This document shows positions 48,916 to 57,966 of a stretch of 64,000 bases of DNA, piece after piece. Position numbers and translations under genes: made by a program. The DNA is from Bacteroidetes bacterium UBA2664 (GTDB lineage: Bacteria > Bacteroidota > Rhodothermia > Balneolales > Balneolaceae). A model generated the notes under the pieces. The model was not told the origin of the DNA. It worked only from the letters and a program-made list of their open reading frames with translations, and did no database searches. Location: contig DEMS01000015.1 of the NCBI GenBank assembly GCA_002359315.1, positions 79,780 to 143,779 on the forward strand, read 5' to 3'. The first letter of the stretch is position 1, and each line of letters opens with the position of its first letter.

Positions 48916-50613
48916 TTGATTACCTCCCTCTACATAAAAGATTTTGCACTCATTGACGAGCTGGACGTGAAATTTGAACATGGGCTCAATGTCCTGACCG
49001 GCGAGACCGGAGCCGGCAAGTCGATCATCATTGGTGCATTAAATATGATTCTGGGTGAACGAGCGGATCTGGATGTGATTCGTCAGGGTGCCGACAAAGC
49101 GATTTCCGAAGCCACTTTAAAAGTAGGTGCAAACAATTGGCTTAAAACTCTGCTTGCTGAGCATGAAGTTGAATACTCTGAGTTTCTCATTTTGAGGCGT
49201 GAAATTCGTCAGACCGGCAGCCGTGCATTTATCAATGATACACCGGTCAATATCTCCGTATTAAAACAGGTGGGCGATCAGCTGGTAGATTTACATGGGC
49301 AGCATGATCATCAGCTGCTTTTAAAAGATGAACATCACCTGAGTGTGATTGATCAGTTTGATTCTGTTCAACCGGTTCTGAAACAGTATCAAAGGGAGTA
49401 TCATCAAATGTCTATCCTTCAGAAAGAACTTCGCGATTTAAAACGGCGAGAAAAAGAACTCAAGGAAAAAACAGAACTCTATCAATTTCAAGTAAAGGAG
49501 CTTGAAGCTGCCGATCTCGATGCCGATGAAGAGGAGGAGTTAATTGCAGAGATGAATCTGCTGGACAATGCAGAAGATCTGGATCAAAAAGCGCTGGCCA
49601 TCACGGAGATTGGCGCCGGTGAAGAAGTTAGTTTGATTCAGCTAATGAACACGATCAAGCTGCATCTGGAAGATATGGCGCGAATTGAACCGGAATTTGA
49701 GAGTTATCTGCAGGAGATTAACACTGCGCGGATTAGTGTGCAAGAGGCGATCCAGTTTACAGAACGGTATCGGGATCAGATTGAGTTTAATCCGCAGCGG
49801 CTTGAGTCCCTCCGCCGGAGACAATCAGAATTGAACCGACTCCAGAAAAAATATATGCGATCCGTTCCGGAATTGATCCGTTACTACAATGAAATCCGGG
49901 AAGAGTTGAATATTGCTGAAAATTTTGATCTGGAGATCGAAAAAATAGAGAGTAAAATCAGTAAACAGGCCCATATTTTGGCCGGGAGTGCGATTGAACT
50001 CCATAAAAAAAGAGTTGAAGTTGGGAAACAGTTATCAGGTGAAATTGTTGAATCACTGAAAAATCTGGGGATACTACATGGACAGTTTCAAGTTGAGGTG
50101 GGGTGGCTCTACTCAAATCAAGGATGGATTGAGATCGATGGCCGGCCGGTTGACTGTCATGCCAACGGTTGTGATGATGTTCGATTCTATATATCGACGA
50201 ACAAAGGAGAAGAACCGAAATCGCTGGCAAAAATTGCATCGGGCGGGGAGGTAAGCCGGGTGATGCTGTCACTGAAATCAATAATAGCCAGAGAGCAGCA
50301 TCTGCCAGTGATGATTTTTGATGAGATCGATACCGGAATCAGTGGCAAGATATCCGAGAAAGTGGGTAAAGTGATGAGAAGTTTGTCTGAGTATTGTCAG
50401 ATTGTGGCGATTACTCATCAGCCTCAAATCGCGAGTCAGGCCCACAAGCACTACCGTGTACTCAAAATCGAGGAAGGAGAGCGGACGATCACGCGGATTG
50501 AAGCACTGTCGGAAGAGCAACACATCCGTGAAGTGGCCAGTTTGATGAGCGGAGAGGAGATTACCGATTCAGCATTAAACAGTGCCCGGGAGCTGATTGG
50601 GAGAAGCAATTGA
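48916..50613 (+). CDS. recN: DNA repair protein RecN
   Basis: 565 residues, normal. SMC-like ATPase of double-strand break repair: Walker A GETGAGKSIIIGAL (about 29-42), long coiled coils (about 155-365), signature SGGEVSRVMLSLKS (about 435-448) and Walker B MIFDEIDTGISG. Begins at TTG 48916 (MITSLYIKDFALIDEL is the family N-terminus), leaving no ATG option. Confidence 0.95.
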   Translation: MITSLYIKDFALIDELDVKFEHGLNVLTGETGAGKSIIIGALNMILGERADLDVIRQGADKAISEATLKVGANNWLKTLLAEHEVEYSEFLILRREIRQTGSRAFINDTPVNISVLKQVGDQLVDLHGQHDHQLLLKDEHHLSVIDQFDSVQPVLKQYQREYHQMSILQKELRDLKRREKELKEKTELYQFQVKELEAADLDADEEEELIAEMNLLDNAEDLDQKALAITEIGAGEEVSLIQLMNTIKLHLEDMARIEPEFESYLQEINTARISVQEAIQFTERYRDQIEFNPQRLESLRRRQSELNRLQKKYMRSVPELIRYYNEIREELNIAENFDLEIEKIESKISKQAHILAGSAIELHKKRVEVGKQLSGEIVESLKNLGILHGQFQVEVGWLYSNQGWIEIDGRPVDCHANGCDDVRFYISTNKGEEPKSLAKIASGGEVSRVMLSLKSIIAREQHLPVMIFDEIDTGISGKISEKVGKVMRSLSEYCQIVAITHQPQIASQAHKHYRVLKIEEGERTITRIEALSEEQHIREVASLMSGEEITDSALNSARELIGRSN

Positions 50614-50740
50614 ATTCCGGAATTCTGAATATCCGGTACTTTGAATATTAAGGACAGTACAATTGATATATGGCATCAATGTGCTTCAGGAGTCGGTTTT
50701 TTGGGTTTTTGAGCTGTGGACCTGTGGGTCTGTGGGGTTT

Positions 50741-50802
50741 TGGAATAATGGAATAATGGAGTAATGGAGTAATGGAGTAGTGGAGTAGTGGAGTAGTGGA
50801 GC
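50741..50802. repeat. Graded 8-bp tandem repeat
   Basis: Seven tandem octamers: TGGAATAA x2, TGGAGTAA x2, TGGAGTAG x3, then a partial TGGAGC. Variants are ordered, each differing by one base from the preceding block. Preceded by G/T-rich CTGTGG-type sequence. Lies between the convergent recN and histidine kinase genes. Confidence 0.95.
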
Positions 50803-50824
50803 TGGAGCCTTAGAGCCTTGATCA

Positions 50825-52588
50825 CTAAATGATTATTGAAAAGTGTGTTCCCTTATCTGATGAAGTTAGGGAATACTCTGTTGACAACTGCAGGGCAAGA
50901 GAGTCCATCAATGTTAACCCAAGAGAATCTTTCTTCAATTCTTCAAGATTATCGGGTAATCCAATTCCATTGTCCATGATCTCCAATTTTATTCTTTTAT
51001 CCATCATTCTTTTCAAGGAGATCGAGACTTTTCCTTTATCAAGACCTTTGAAAGCATGTTTAAAGATATTGGTCATCACTTCATTTACGATCAATGAAAT
51101 CGGGAGGGCTTTATTGACCCGAAGTTCGATCTCTTCACAATGAAAATCAATCTCAACATCGGTATCTATCTGCATGGTATTCCGAACATTCAGAACCAGA
51201 ATTTTGATTCGATTTGTTAAGTCCAGTTTTTCAAAATTCTGGGATTGATAGAGCTGTTCATGCATACTTGCCATGGCATGAATTCGGCCCACGCTATCGG
51301 TTAGCCTCTCCACGACCTCACGATTATTCTCATTCATCGATTGAAGCTGCAATAAGCCTGTGATTGCTGATAAATTATTTTTTATACGATGGTGAATTTC
51401 GGAGAGAAGTACTTCCTTTTTTTTCAGGGAGCCTTCCAATTGCTGCAGTCGTAAATGTTTCTCTGTAATATCTCTTGAGTTGGCTACATAACCACGCACG
51501 GCCGGATCTTTTGTCAAATTTGTCACCGTTGCTTCAAGCCATCTCCAATTTCCATTTACATCCTTAAACCTGAATGGTTTAAGCAGAACTTGTTCTTTGT
51601 ATGCCAGCTCTTTGAAAGCTGAAAATGTACGTTCAACATCATTTTCGTGAATGAAATCGAGCGCACTTTTCCCAATCATCATTTCGGGGCTAATTCCCAA
51701 AACCTTGAATTTAGTTGGGCTCACATACTTGTAAACGGCTTCTTTATCCATAATAGAGATCATATCTGACCCATCCTGGATTAAAGCTTTAAACCGGCGT
51801 TCACTTATCTGAAGGTCTTCTTCTGCCTGTTTACGGTTGGTCACATTCTGGCTGAATCCATAAAACCGGACACACTCTCCATTTTCAAATTCAGGCTCTC
51901 CGGTAGCCCGAATCCACCGTTCATCTCCCTTGCCGCTGATAATTTTCAATTCAATATCAAAAGGAATGAATCGTTGAATGGCATCTTCAGCTGCTTTTGC
52001 AAACGTATCTCTGTGAAATCCCTCCTTAAAGAGCATTACTGTACTCTCCACATCCGGCTCATAATCCGGGCCAAACCCGTGAACTTCTTTTGTCATGTCT
52101 GACCAGTGGAGTTCATCATTGATCATATCATACTCCCAAGTACCGATTCTGCCCAGGCTATACGCCTTTTCCACTAATTCACGATTCTCTTTTACTTTTT
52201 CACGTGTCAATATACGGTCAATTTTGGCAGCCAGATTATTGGCAATGGAATCTGCCATCATCTGATAATCTTGAGTATCCGAAACTTTTTCGTGGAAAAA
52301 TATTTTTAAGAGAAGTACAGATGATTGATCTACGGTACCGGTACCCTCAACCTTCCAAATACTTTTGGTGTAATTTGGGGTTCTGATGGCAATATCGTTA
52401 AATCGGATTTCAGCCTCAATCGGATCGGACTCAATCCATTCATTAGAAATGACATCAATTGATTGCTGGATAAGTTCCTCGACTGTAAGGTCGTCTTCAT
52501 CGATAACCGATAGCTTAAAAAACAGGCCTATCTGATGTTTTAACCGATTCCGCAGATGCTCAATGGTCGTTGAAATCTCAGGTGTCAT
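50825..52588 (-). CDS. Cytoplasmic PAS-domain histidine kinase (HisKA_2 type)
   Basis: 587 residues, no membrane segment. An N-terminal unassigned region (1-130) and two PAS domains (about 140-255 and 262-378) precede the DHp segment LSEIHHRIKNNLSAITGLLQLQS (acceptor His 399 or 400) of the HisKA_2/HWE-like group and a HATPase domain (about 480-587, NEVMTNIFKHAFKG, MDNGIGLPDN, LGLTLMDSLA). No response regulator adjoins. ATG at 52588. Confidence 0.9.
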   Translation of the reverse strand: MTPEISTTIEHLRNRLKHQIGLFFKLSVIDEDDLTVEELIQQSIDVISNEWIESDPIEAEIRFNDIAIRTPNYTKSIWKVEGTGTVDQSSVLLLKIFFHEKVSDTQDYQMMADSIANNLAAKIDRILTREKVKENRELVEKAYSLGRIGTWEYDMINDELHWSDMTKEVHGFGPDYEPDVESTVMLFKEGFHRDTFAKAAEDAIQRFIPFDIELKIISGKGDERWIRATGEPEFENGECVRFYGFSQNVTNRKQAEEDLQISERRFKALIQDGSDMISIMDKEAVYKYVSPTKFKVLGISPEMMIGKSALDFIHENDVERTFSAFKELAYKEQVLLKPFRFKDVNGNWRWLEATVTNLTKDPAVRGYVANSRDITEKHLRLQQLEGSLKKKEVLLSEIHHRIKNNLSAITGLLQLQSMNENNREVVERLTDSVGRIHAMASMHEQLYQSQNFEKLDLTNRIKILVLNVRNTMQIDTDVEIDFHCEEIELRVNKALPISLIVNEVMTNIFKHAFKGLDKGKVSISLKRMMDKRIKLEIMDNGIGLPDNLEELKKDSLGLTLMDSLALQLSTEYSLTSSDKGTHFSIII

Positions 52589-52610
52589 TTATCTGTAGGT
52601 TTTTTAACTG

Positions 52611-52684
52611 TACGCCCGGAAGGATTTGAACCCTCAGCCTTCTGATCCGAAGTCAGACGCTCTATCCGGTTGAGCTACGGGCGC
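52611..52684 (-). tRNA. tRNA-Arg (anticodon UCG)
   Basis: Cloverleaf on the minus strand: acceptor GCGCCCG/CGGGCGT, D arm GCTC...GAGC, anticodon stem TCTGA/TCAGA with loop CTTCGGA (anticodon TCG at 52648-52650), T arm GAGGG-TTCAAAT-CCTTC, discriminator A. The first acceptor pair is G1-U72, a wobble. CCA not encoded. Confidence 0.96.
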
Positions 52685-53030
52685 ATTACATTTTCAGCAA
52701 TCTTTATAACCGCTCATGACATTCGGACATATCCGTTTGGTTTTATCCGATGTCTGATATCAAAAATAAGATAACAAAGATAGTCAGAAATTGATTGTGC
52801 ATCAACAGGGAGTTCGGTAATCTGAATCTGTGGAAATTGAATTTTGATTGATAAATTTTACAATTTCTTGCTTTATATTCGATTTTTTATTGTTTTATAG
52901 AGTTGATTTAAATAACCTACAGATATATCCACAACTCTTTTGGGTCGACTCAACAGAATGATTCAAAAATGGATAAAGGGTTTTACCGGGAGTAATCTAC
53001 TTATAACTTTGACAAATCAGAGGCCATAAC
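52685..53030. other. Intergenic region between tRNA-Arg and Gfo/Idh gene
   Basis: 346 AT-rich bases with no coding frame. An imperfect inverted repeat lies at 52718-52727 and 52746-52754 (GACATTCGGA/TCCGATGTC) upstream of the tRNA, and a single DnaA-box-like ATATCCACA occurs near 52925. Neither supports a replication origin. Confidence 0.5.
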
Positions 53031-54437
53031 ATGTCTAAATTATCACGTAAAAATTTTATTAGAAACAGTGCATTGGGATTTGCAGGGCTAACCATGGCTC
53101 CATTCAAATCCAGAGCAAATTCAAAATTTACAGAGCTTGAACAGAAGGAGTGGAAGAAGAAATTTTCAGCAAATGATCATATCCGGGTTGGAGCGATTGG
53201 AATGGGTATTATCGCACATTTTAATGTCCCGACCGCACTTATGGTACCGGGAGTTGAACTTGTAGCCGTTGCAGATGCTTTCGACTCCAGATTAACTCGT
53301 GCGAAGGAAGTATTTGGAGATCATCTGTTTACAACACGGGATTATCGTGAGATTCTTAGCCGGGATGATATCGATGCGGTGATCATCAGTACCCCCGATC
53401 ACTGGCATGCCACAATGGCCATTGATGCATTGGCTGCCGGAAAGCATGTGATCTGTGAAAAACCGATGGTACAAAAAATAGAAGAAGGATTGCAGGTAGT
53501 TGAAGCTCACCGTCAAAGTGATCGCGTTTTTCAGGTTGGGAGTCAGTTCGGAAGTGATATCATCTTTCATAAAGCGGCCGAACTATACAGATCCGGTGCG
53601 ATTGGAAAATTGAATCAGATTGTCGCCAACTATAACCGTAACTCCTCTCTCGGTGCATGGCAGTACACAATCCCTGATTTTGCAAATCCCAATAATGTTG
53701 ATTGGGATGCCTTTTTGGGAAATGCGCCACAACGGCCATTTGATCCTACCCGCTTTTTCCGATGGAGAAACTATGACGACTACGGCACCGGTGTACCGGG
53801 AGATCTGTTTGTTCACCTCTTTACCGGAATTCACACGGTAATCAATTCCAAAGGCCCTAAAATGGTCTCCGGATTCGGTGGGATCAACTCTTGGTATGAT
53901 GGAAGAGATGCAGAGGATTTAGTCTGTGGACAGTATCAATACCCTGAAACGGAGGCACATCCGGAATTTACCTGTGTATTGCAGAGTAACCTGGCCGATG
54001 GCGGCGGTTCCGGTACCCGGTTCCAGTTTATCGGTGATGAGGGATCCCTTGAGATAGAGCCCGGTTCAGCTGTTCGCCTGAACAGAGTTCCGCGATCAGA
54101 ACCCAGTGTCAACAATCTGGTAAACGGATACAATTCCGTTTTCACATTTGCAGAAGCCGATCAAAGACGGGTTGAAGAGCAACTGAGAAGTGAAGAGCAG
54201 AGCAAAGTAAATAATCCAAGAAATATGGAGCAAAGTGAAGAGTTCCGGGCTCCAAGCGGATATGATATGCGGGTCGACCACTACGTGCATTTCTTTGATT
54301 CAATCAGAAATGGGGCACCTCTGGTTCAGGATCCCTCCTTTGGTTTCCGGGCAGCGGCACCGTCACTACTGACCAACATCAGCTTGAATGAAAATCGGGT
54401 ATTGAGCTGGGATCCGGAAAATATGAGGGTCGTGTAA
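53031..54437 (+). CDS. Gfo/Idh/MocA family oxidoreductase with Tat-like signal
   Basis: 468 residues. The N-terminus SRKNFIRNSALGFAGLTMAP is Tat-like but with one Arg replaced by Lys (RK). The Rossmann domain has VGAIGMGIIAHFN (about 54-66) and the conserved HWHATMAIDALAAGKHVICEKP; the C-terminal Gfo/Idh sheet follows. NAD(P)-dependent sugar or inositol oxidoreductase, presumably periplasmic; substrate unknown. Divergently related neighbours are two TIM-barrel isomerase-like genes. Confidence 0.88.
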   Translation: MSKLSRKNFIRNSALGFAGLTMAPFKSRANSKFTELEQKEWKKKFSANDHIRVGAIGMGIIAHFNVPTALMVPGVELVAVADAFDSRLTRAKEVFGDHLFTTRDYREILSRDDIDAVIISTPDHWHATMAIDALAAGKHVICEKPMVQKIEEGLQVVEAHRQSDRVFQVGSQFGSDIIFHKAAELYRSGAIGKLNQIVANYNRNSSLGAWQYTIPDFANPNNVDWDAFLGNAPQRPFDPTRFFRWRNYDDYGTGVPGDLFVHLFTGIHTVINSKGPKMVSGFGGINSWYDGRDAEDLVCGQYQYPETEAHPEFTCVLQSNLADGGGSGTRFQFIGDEGSLEIEPGSAVRLNRVPRSEPSVNNLVNGYNSVFTFAEADQRRVEEQLRSEEQSKVNNPRNMEQSEEFRAPSGYDMRVDHYVHFFDSIRNGAPLVQDPSFGFRAAAPSLLTNISLNENRVLSWDPENMRVV

Positions 54438-54512
54438 TAAAATAGGCCGAGGGCAGGGGAAATTCATTTTTTGAGTATTCCTCTCCCCGACACCTATTGT
54501 AAGATTACTTTA

Positions 54513-55394
54513 TTACACATCACAAATGCGAACACCTTGATTCAGTGCTTCCATCGGATCATCCCAAGTCGGTATAAACTCCTGCCCAACGTAGCCATCG
54601 AAACCGGTATCAGCGATGGCTTCCATGATGGCGGGATAGTAGAGTTCCTGGGTCTCATCGATCTCATTTCTGCCCGGAACACCCCCGGTGTGATAATGCG
54701 AGAAATAGTCGTGATAGTCGCGGATGGTTCGAATCACATCACCTTCCATGATTTGCATGTGATAGATATCATACAGGAGTTTGAAATGATCAGAACCAAT
54801 TCGGTCCACCAGTTCAACCCCCCATTTTGACGTGTCACACTGGTAATCGGCGTGATCCACCTTACTGTTCAGCAATTCCATGCATACAATTACATTGTGT
54901 TTTTCAGCAGTACTCATGATTCGGCTGAGTCCTCTTTGACAATTTATCCATCCGGTTTTATCATCGATGCCATTTCTGTTGCCGGAGAAAGTAATAATCT
55001 GCTTGAATCCTGCTTCAGCCACCAGCGGGATCACCTCTTCAAATGATTCCACCAGTTCATCGTGGAGATCAGGGTTATTCCATCCTCTCTCTATTCCAAG
55101 GCCTGCTCCCCAGGGCATGGCGCAATCAAGGTTGTATTTTTTCAGGAGTGGCCATTCATCCGGACCGACAAGTTCAATAGACGTAATCCCGATTTCATTG
55201 GCAGCAATGCATAAATCCTCCAGGGGTATATTATTATATGGCCATCTGCAGACGGAATGATTAATTCTGCCGGTGAGCCCTTTTTCCTCAAGGACTTTAT
55301 CCGCTGCATCCATTCCTTTAAACATCCCAAAGAGTGCTGTGGATCCGGCAAGTGTTCCAATTCTACCGAGTGCTTTACGTCGTGAAATACTCAT
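54513..55394 (-). CDS. Hydroxypyruvate isomerase-like TIM-barrel protein with Tat signal
   Basis: 293 residues. The N-terminus SRRKALGRIGTLAGSTALFG is a twin-arginine signal. The AP_endonuc_2/xylose isomerase-like barrel has metal-site candidates in ITFSGNRNG, CMELLNSKVDH, LLYDIYHMQIMEGD and GYVGQEFIP, which match hydroxypyruvate isomerase (Hyi) relatives. Ligand residues E, D, H and E appear conserved. Substrate uncertain. Confidence 0.85.
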   Translation of the reverse strand: MSISRRKALGRIGTLAGSTALFGMFKGMDAADKVLEEKGLTGRINHSVCRWPYNNIPLEDLCIAANEIGITSIELVGPDEWPLLKKYNLDCAMPWGAGLGIERGWNNPDLHDELVESFEEVIPLVAEAGFKQIITFSGNRNGIDDKTGWINCQRGLSRIMSTAEKHNVIVCMELLNSKVDHADYQCDTSKWGVELVDRIGSDHFKLLYDIYHMQIMEGDVIRTIRDYHDYFSHYHTGGVPGRNEIDETQELYYPAIMEAIADTGFDGYVGQEFIPTWDDPMEALNQGVRICDV

Positions 55395-55534
55395 AATCGT
55401 TTATTTTGTTTATAAGTTTAGTGTGGTAAACAACCAAGTCAATAAATTCCTGATCACTCAAACAGCCTATAATACTCTACTGCTGCTATCTCATTCAGAA
55501 TATGCTAAAATTTGGGCTACTTTATTTGGGTTTT

Positions 55535-56401
55535 TTATTCAGTAATACTCTGAATATAGTCTCTGCTGCGTGGAACTCTGGATACTACGTCTTCTGTCTC
55601 GTCTTCAATGTAGAAAAATTCAATATTTGAATGTTGTGCAGCTCTTAATAACCGTTCGAAATCTATTTGTCCGGTCCCCAGTTGAACATCATACTCGGCC
55701 GGGGCTCCGCCGGAATAGTCATGCTCTGCTCCTTTTTTCAGATCCTTTAAATGAACAAGGGTAAATCTATCCGGATATTTTTCCAGTAATTGAACAGGAT
55801 CATGGCCCGGCTGAGCTACCCAGAATGTATCGAGCTGAAAATTCACATAATCAGGATTGCTATTTTGAACCATATAATCGAAAAGTGTACCCTCGCCATA
55901 AGGCCTGAATTCGTATCCATGGTTGTGATAACTGAATGTAATATTTTGATCCTTTAAATATTTTCCTGCGGCTTCAAAATCTTCAATCGCTTGCCGTGCA
56001 TCCTCGATATCGAACGGAGATTCGTGAGGAATCCAGGCGACGCGAACAAAAGAGGCTCCAAGTATCGCAGCTTCTTCAGCGACTCTTTCTGTGTTATTGA
56101 CCAGATTGTCGTAACTCACGCCATAAGACGTGCAAATCAATCCCCTTTCATCCAGAAGTGTTCTCATTTCAGATGCGGACCTACCAAACAAATTTGAGAA
56201 TTCAATATTTGTAAAACCCATCTCCCTGATCATATCGAGAGTTCCCGGAACATCGTCAGCGAATTGATTCCGGAATGTATAGGAAACAATTCCCGGATCG
56301 GGCAGTAAGGCTTCCCCTTCAGTGTTCTGTGCAGCGGTGTATGCAGGATTGAATAGGTCTGCCAGTAAACAAATGAGTAACAAGGGTAAGAATGGTTTCA
56401 T
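55535..56401 (-). CDS. Secreted sugar phosphate isomerase/epimerase-like TIM-barrel protein
   Basis: 288 residues from ATG 56401, where a Sec signal peptide begins (KPFLPLLLICLLADLFNPAYTAAQ); an upstream frame extension of 33 residues would hide it. The barrel holds TYRNQ-like VSYTFRNQF, MGFTNIEFSNLFG, SYHNHGYEFRPYGEG, QLDTFWVAQPG, LVHLKDL and FYIEDE, typical of Bacteroidota sugar epimerase relatives. Same strand as, and about 140 bases upstream of, the Hyi-like gene. Confidence 0.85.
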   Translation of the reverse strand: MKPFLPLLLICLLADLFNPAYTAAQNTEGEALLPDPGIVSYTFRNQFADDVPGTLDMIREMGFTNIEFSNLFGRSASEMRTLLDERGLICTSYGVSYDNLVNNTERVAEEAAILGASFVRVAWIPHESPFDIEDARQAIEDFEAAGKYLKDQNITFSYHNHGYEFRPYGEGTLFDYMVQNSNPDYVNFQLDTFWVAQPGHDPVQLLEKYPDRFTLVHLKDLKKGAEHDYSGGAPAEYDVQLGTGQIDFERLLRAAQHSNIEFFYIEDETEDVVSRVPRSRDYIQSITE

Positions 56402-56435
56402 TTTGGTGTGTGGTTTGATGTTTTGTTTAATGGAT

Positions 56436-56966
56436 TTAAAGCTCTGCCTCAATACGCTTAAGCCAATTCTTGGATCGCTCAAGAAGTTCCACTTCTGCAT
56501 CAGTATTATTCAGTCGATCAAGAAGTATATCTGTAGATATCATTTCCTCAATGATTAGAAGTCTGACAAACTCAGTATCCTTTTCCCGAAATGCGATCAA
56601 TTTACTTGCCGCTAAGTCATGAGCCTCTATACACCAACCAATATTATTTTTAGTCATATTACTTTGTACTTGAACGGTTCGATTTTTCCAACCATCCGGT
56701 AGTTTTGCGGCTTCAATGGACACCCCGTGCACATAAAAACTGTGAGTCTGATGAAACATTGAATTTTCTCCAAGTGCCCCATCAATTTTATCAACAGTTT
56801 CAGGTTTATTTTTCGGAGTTAAATCCACTTCAATCGATCGACGAAGCTCTTCGTGTGCTTGTGGATATTCGCCAAGTATAGCTTGAGATCCAAATATGAT
56901 CAGTTCATCATCACCTGAAACATCACATGCAGCCCGAATGGCGTGTTCTAGTTGTTCTCTATTCAT
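56436..56966 (-). CDS. DUF6036-type nucleotidyltransferase, candidate toxin
   Basis: 176 residues. ATG 56966 is chosen because GGAGG lies eight bases upstream (GAGGAGGTTATCGAATG); a longer frame from 57002 would bury it. The N-terminus MNREQLEHAIRAACDVSGDD and IIFGSQAILGEYP...SIEVDLTP give a nucleotidyltransferase-like G26-S27 and E46-x-D48 pair; later GWCIEAHDLAASKLIAFREKD is strongly patterned. I recall this as the DUF6036 family of unknown function. It overlaps the upstream gene by eight bases, so the two are translated together. The AbiEii-like fold and the pairing with an HTH partner suggest a toxin (inference). Confidence 0.75.
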   Translation of the reverse strand: MNREQLEHAIRAACDVSGDDELIIFGSQAILGEYPQAHEELRRSIEVDLTPKNKPETVDKIDGALGENSMFHQTHSFYVHGVSIEAAKLPDGWKNRTVQVQSNMTKNNIGWCIEAHDLAASKLIAFREKDTEFVRLLIIEEMISTDILLDRLNNTDAEVELLERSKNWLKRIEAEL

Positions 56967-57939
56967 TCGATAACCTCCTCCATTCTTTTCGTTCTGAGTC
57001 ATTTAGAATAGGCCAAAAAGGCATTGATTGGCGCAAACGAACTGAACGTTCTGACTCTGACATTAGAAACTTTTTGAGTCGTTGTATCGGCATACTTTTT
57101 AAAATGTGAAGCCATTCAGAAAGCTCTTTTTTTTCGCCACCGGAAAGATTAGATATTTTGGATTCCAAGTATTCAATTGCCCTACCGATGATCGAGGGAT
57201 TCTGTTGGATTAATTCCACCCAATTTTCAGCTTGATCTATAGAATATGCATCCACATACTCATGATTAAATTTTGGGGTTAAACGACCTGTATATGATTC
57301 AAGAAGAGTAGATGGGGCTACACCATAAATGATGATCAGATTTCCTTTTGTAAGGTATGGTTTCGTCTCCAAATCGGCTAAAGTAACTCCCCGGATATCC
57401 ACTGTAACATCAACATTTTGTTCAATCTGTTTTTCTAAAATCAGCGACCTGAATTGTTCTACTATTGAATCAACTTTTTTAAGAGGTCCTGCAATTGCAA
57501 GTTGGACTGGATCACCATATTGATCCGTTCCTTCAGCTGCCGAGCCAAACATCCATACAGACGTTGGTTGAGGATTTAATTTATCAGCTAAATCTTTTAG
57601 TTCAGACTGAAAATTTTCAAACCGTTTTTTTTCAGCTTCAAAGAGTTGTCGAATACTGTTATACAGTGGGAAGTCTGTTCTAACTTCAATTCTCTGATAG
57701 CGACCCCTTCCATTATAAGTCAACAGACCGGATTCCACCAAACTTGAGACCGTATCATAAACACCTTGTTTAGATAAACCAGTGCGTTTGATTAGCTGAG
57801 AGTGGCTAACCGATTCCTGGGAAAGCAATAATTGGCGAAGAACCAGTACATGACCTTTTCTACCCAGAATTTCTGTCAGGGGTGTTTTTAGCGAGCTATA
57901 TGTACTGTTTTCAGTCTTCATAATGGTTTGATTTCTCAT
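56959..57939 (-). CDS. Winged-HTH protein with degenerate nucleotidyltransferase domain, candidate antitoxin/regulator
   Basis: 326 residues from ATG 57939 (57921 also possible; a TTG-started extension to 58011 would read through the operator array). A MarR-like winged helix (about 20-90: LLLSQESVSHSQLIKRTGLS, YDTVSSLVESGLL) is followed by a nucleotidyltransferase-like domain (about 122-200) with FGSAAEGTDQYGDPVQLAI. The catalytic D-x-D expected after GS reads P-x-Q, so it is probably inactive; a later VDVTVDIRG is retained. The C-terminal ~120 residues are unassigned, predicted helical. Encoded first in the operon, before its DUF6036 partner, as in antitoxin-first TA loci. Upstream lies a periodic operator array, suggesting autoregulation. 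Confidence 0.75.
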   Translation of the reverse strand: MRNQTIMKTENSTYSSLKTPLTEILGRKGHVLVLRQLLLSQESVSHSQLIKRTGLSKQGVYDTVSSLVESGLLTYNGRGRYQRIEVRTDFPLYNSIRQLFEAEKKRFENFQSELKDLADKLNPQPTSVWMFGSAAEGTDQYGDPVQLAIAGPLKKVDSIVEQFRSLILEKQIEQNVDVTVDIRGVTLADLETKPYLTKGNLIIIYGVAPSTLLESYTGRLTPKFNHEYVDAYSIDQAENWVELIQQNPSIIGRAIEYLESKISNLSGGEKKELSEWLHILKSMPIQRLKKFLMSESERSVRLRQSMPFWPILNDSERKEWRRLSNE

Positions 57940-57957
57940 TATAAAGTCTGAAATATA

Positions 57958-57963
57958 ATTATA
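57958..57963 (-). promoter_or_regulatory. Candidate minus-10 element of the wHTH gene
   Basis: TATAAT on the minus strand, 18 bases ahead of ATG 57939 and directly beside the operator array. No convincing minus-35 is seen at 17 bases, so the assignment is tentative. Confidence 0.35.
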
Positions 57964-57966
57964 TAA

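Noticed and set aside
52920..52935. DnaA-box-like ATATCCACA upstream of the Gfo/Idh gene, suggesting a replication origin
   Set aside because: Only a single imperfect box, no cluster, no AT-rich unwinding element and no dnaA or dnaN gene nearby.
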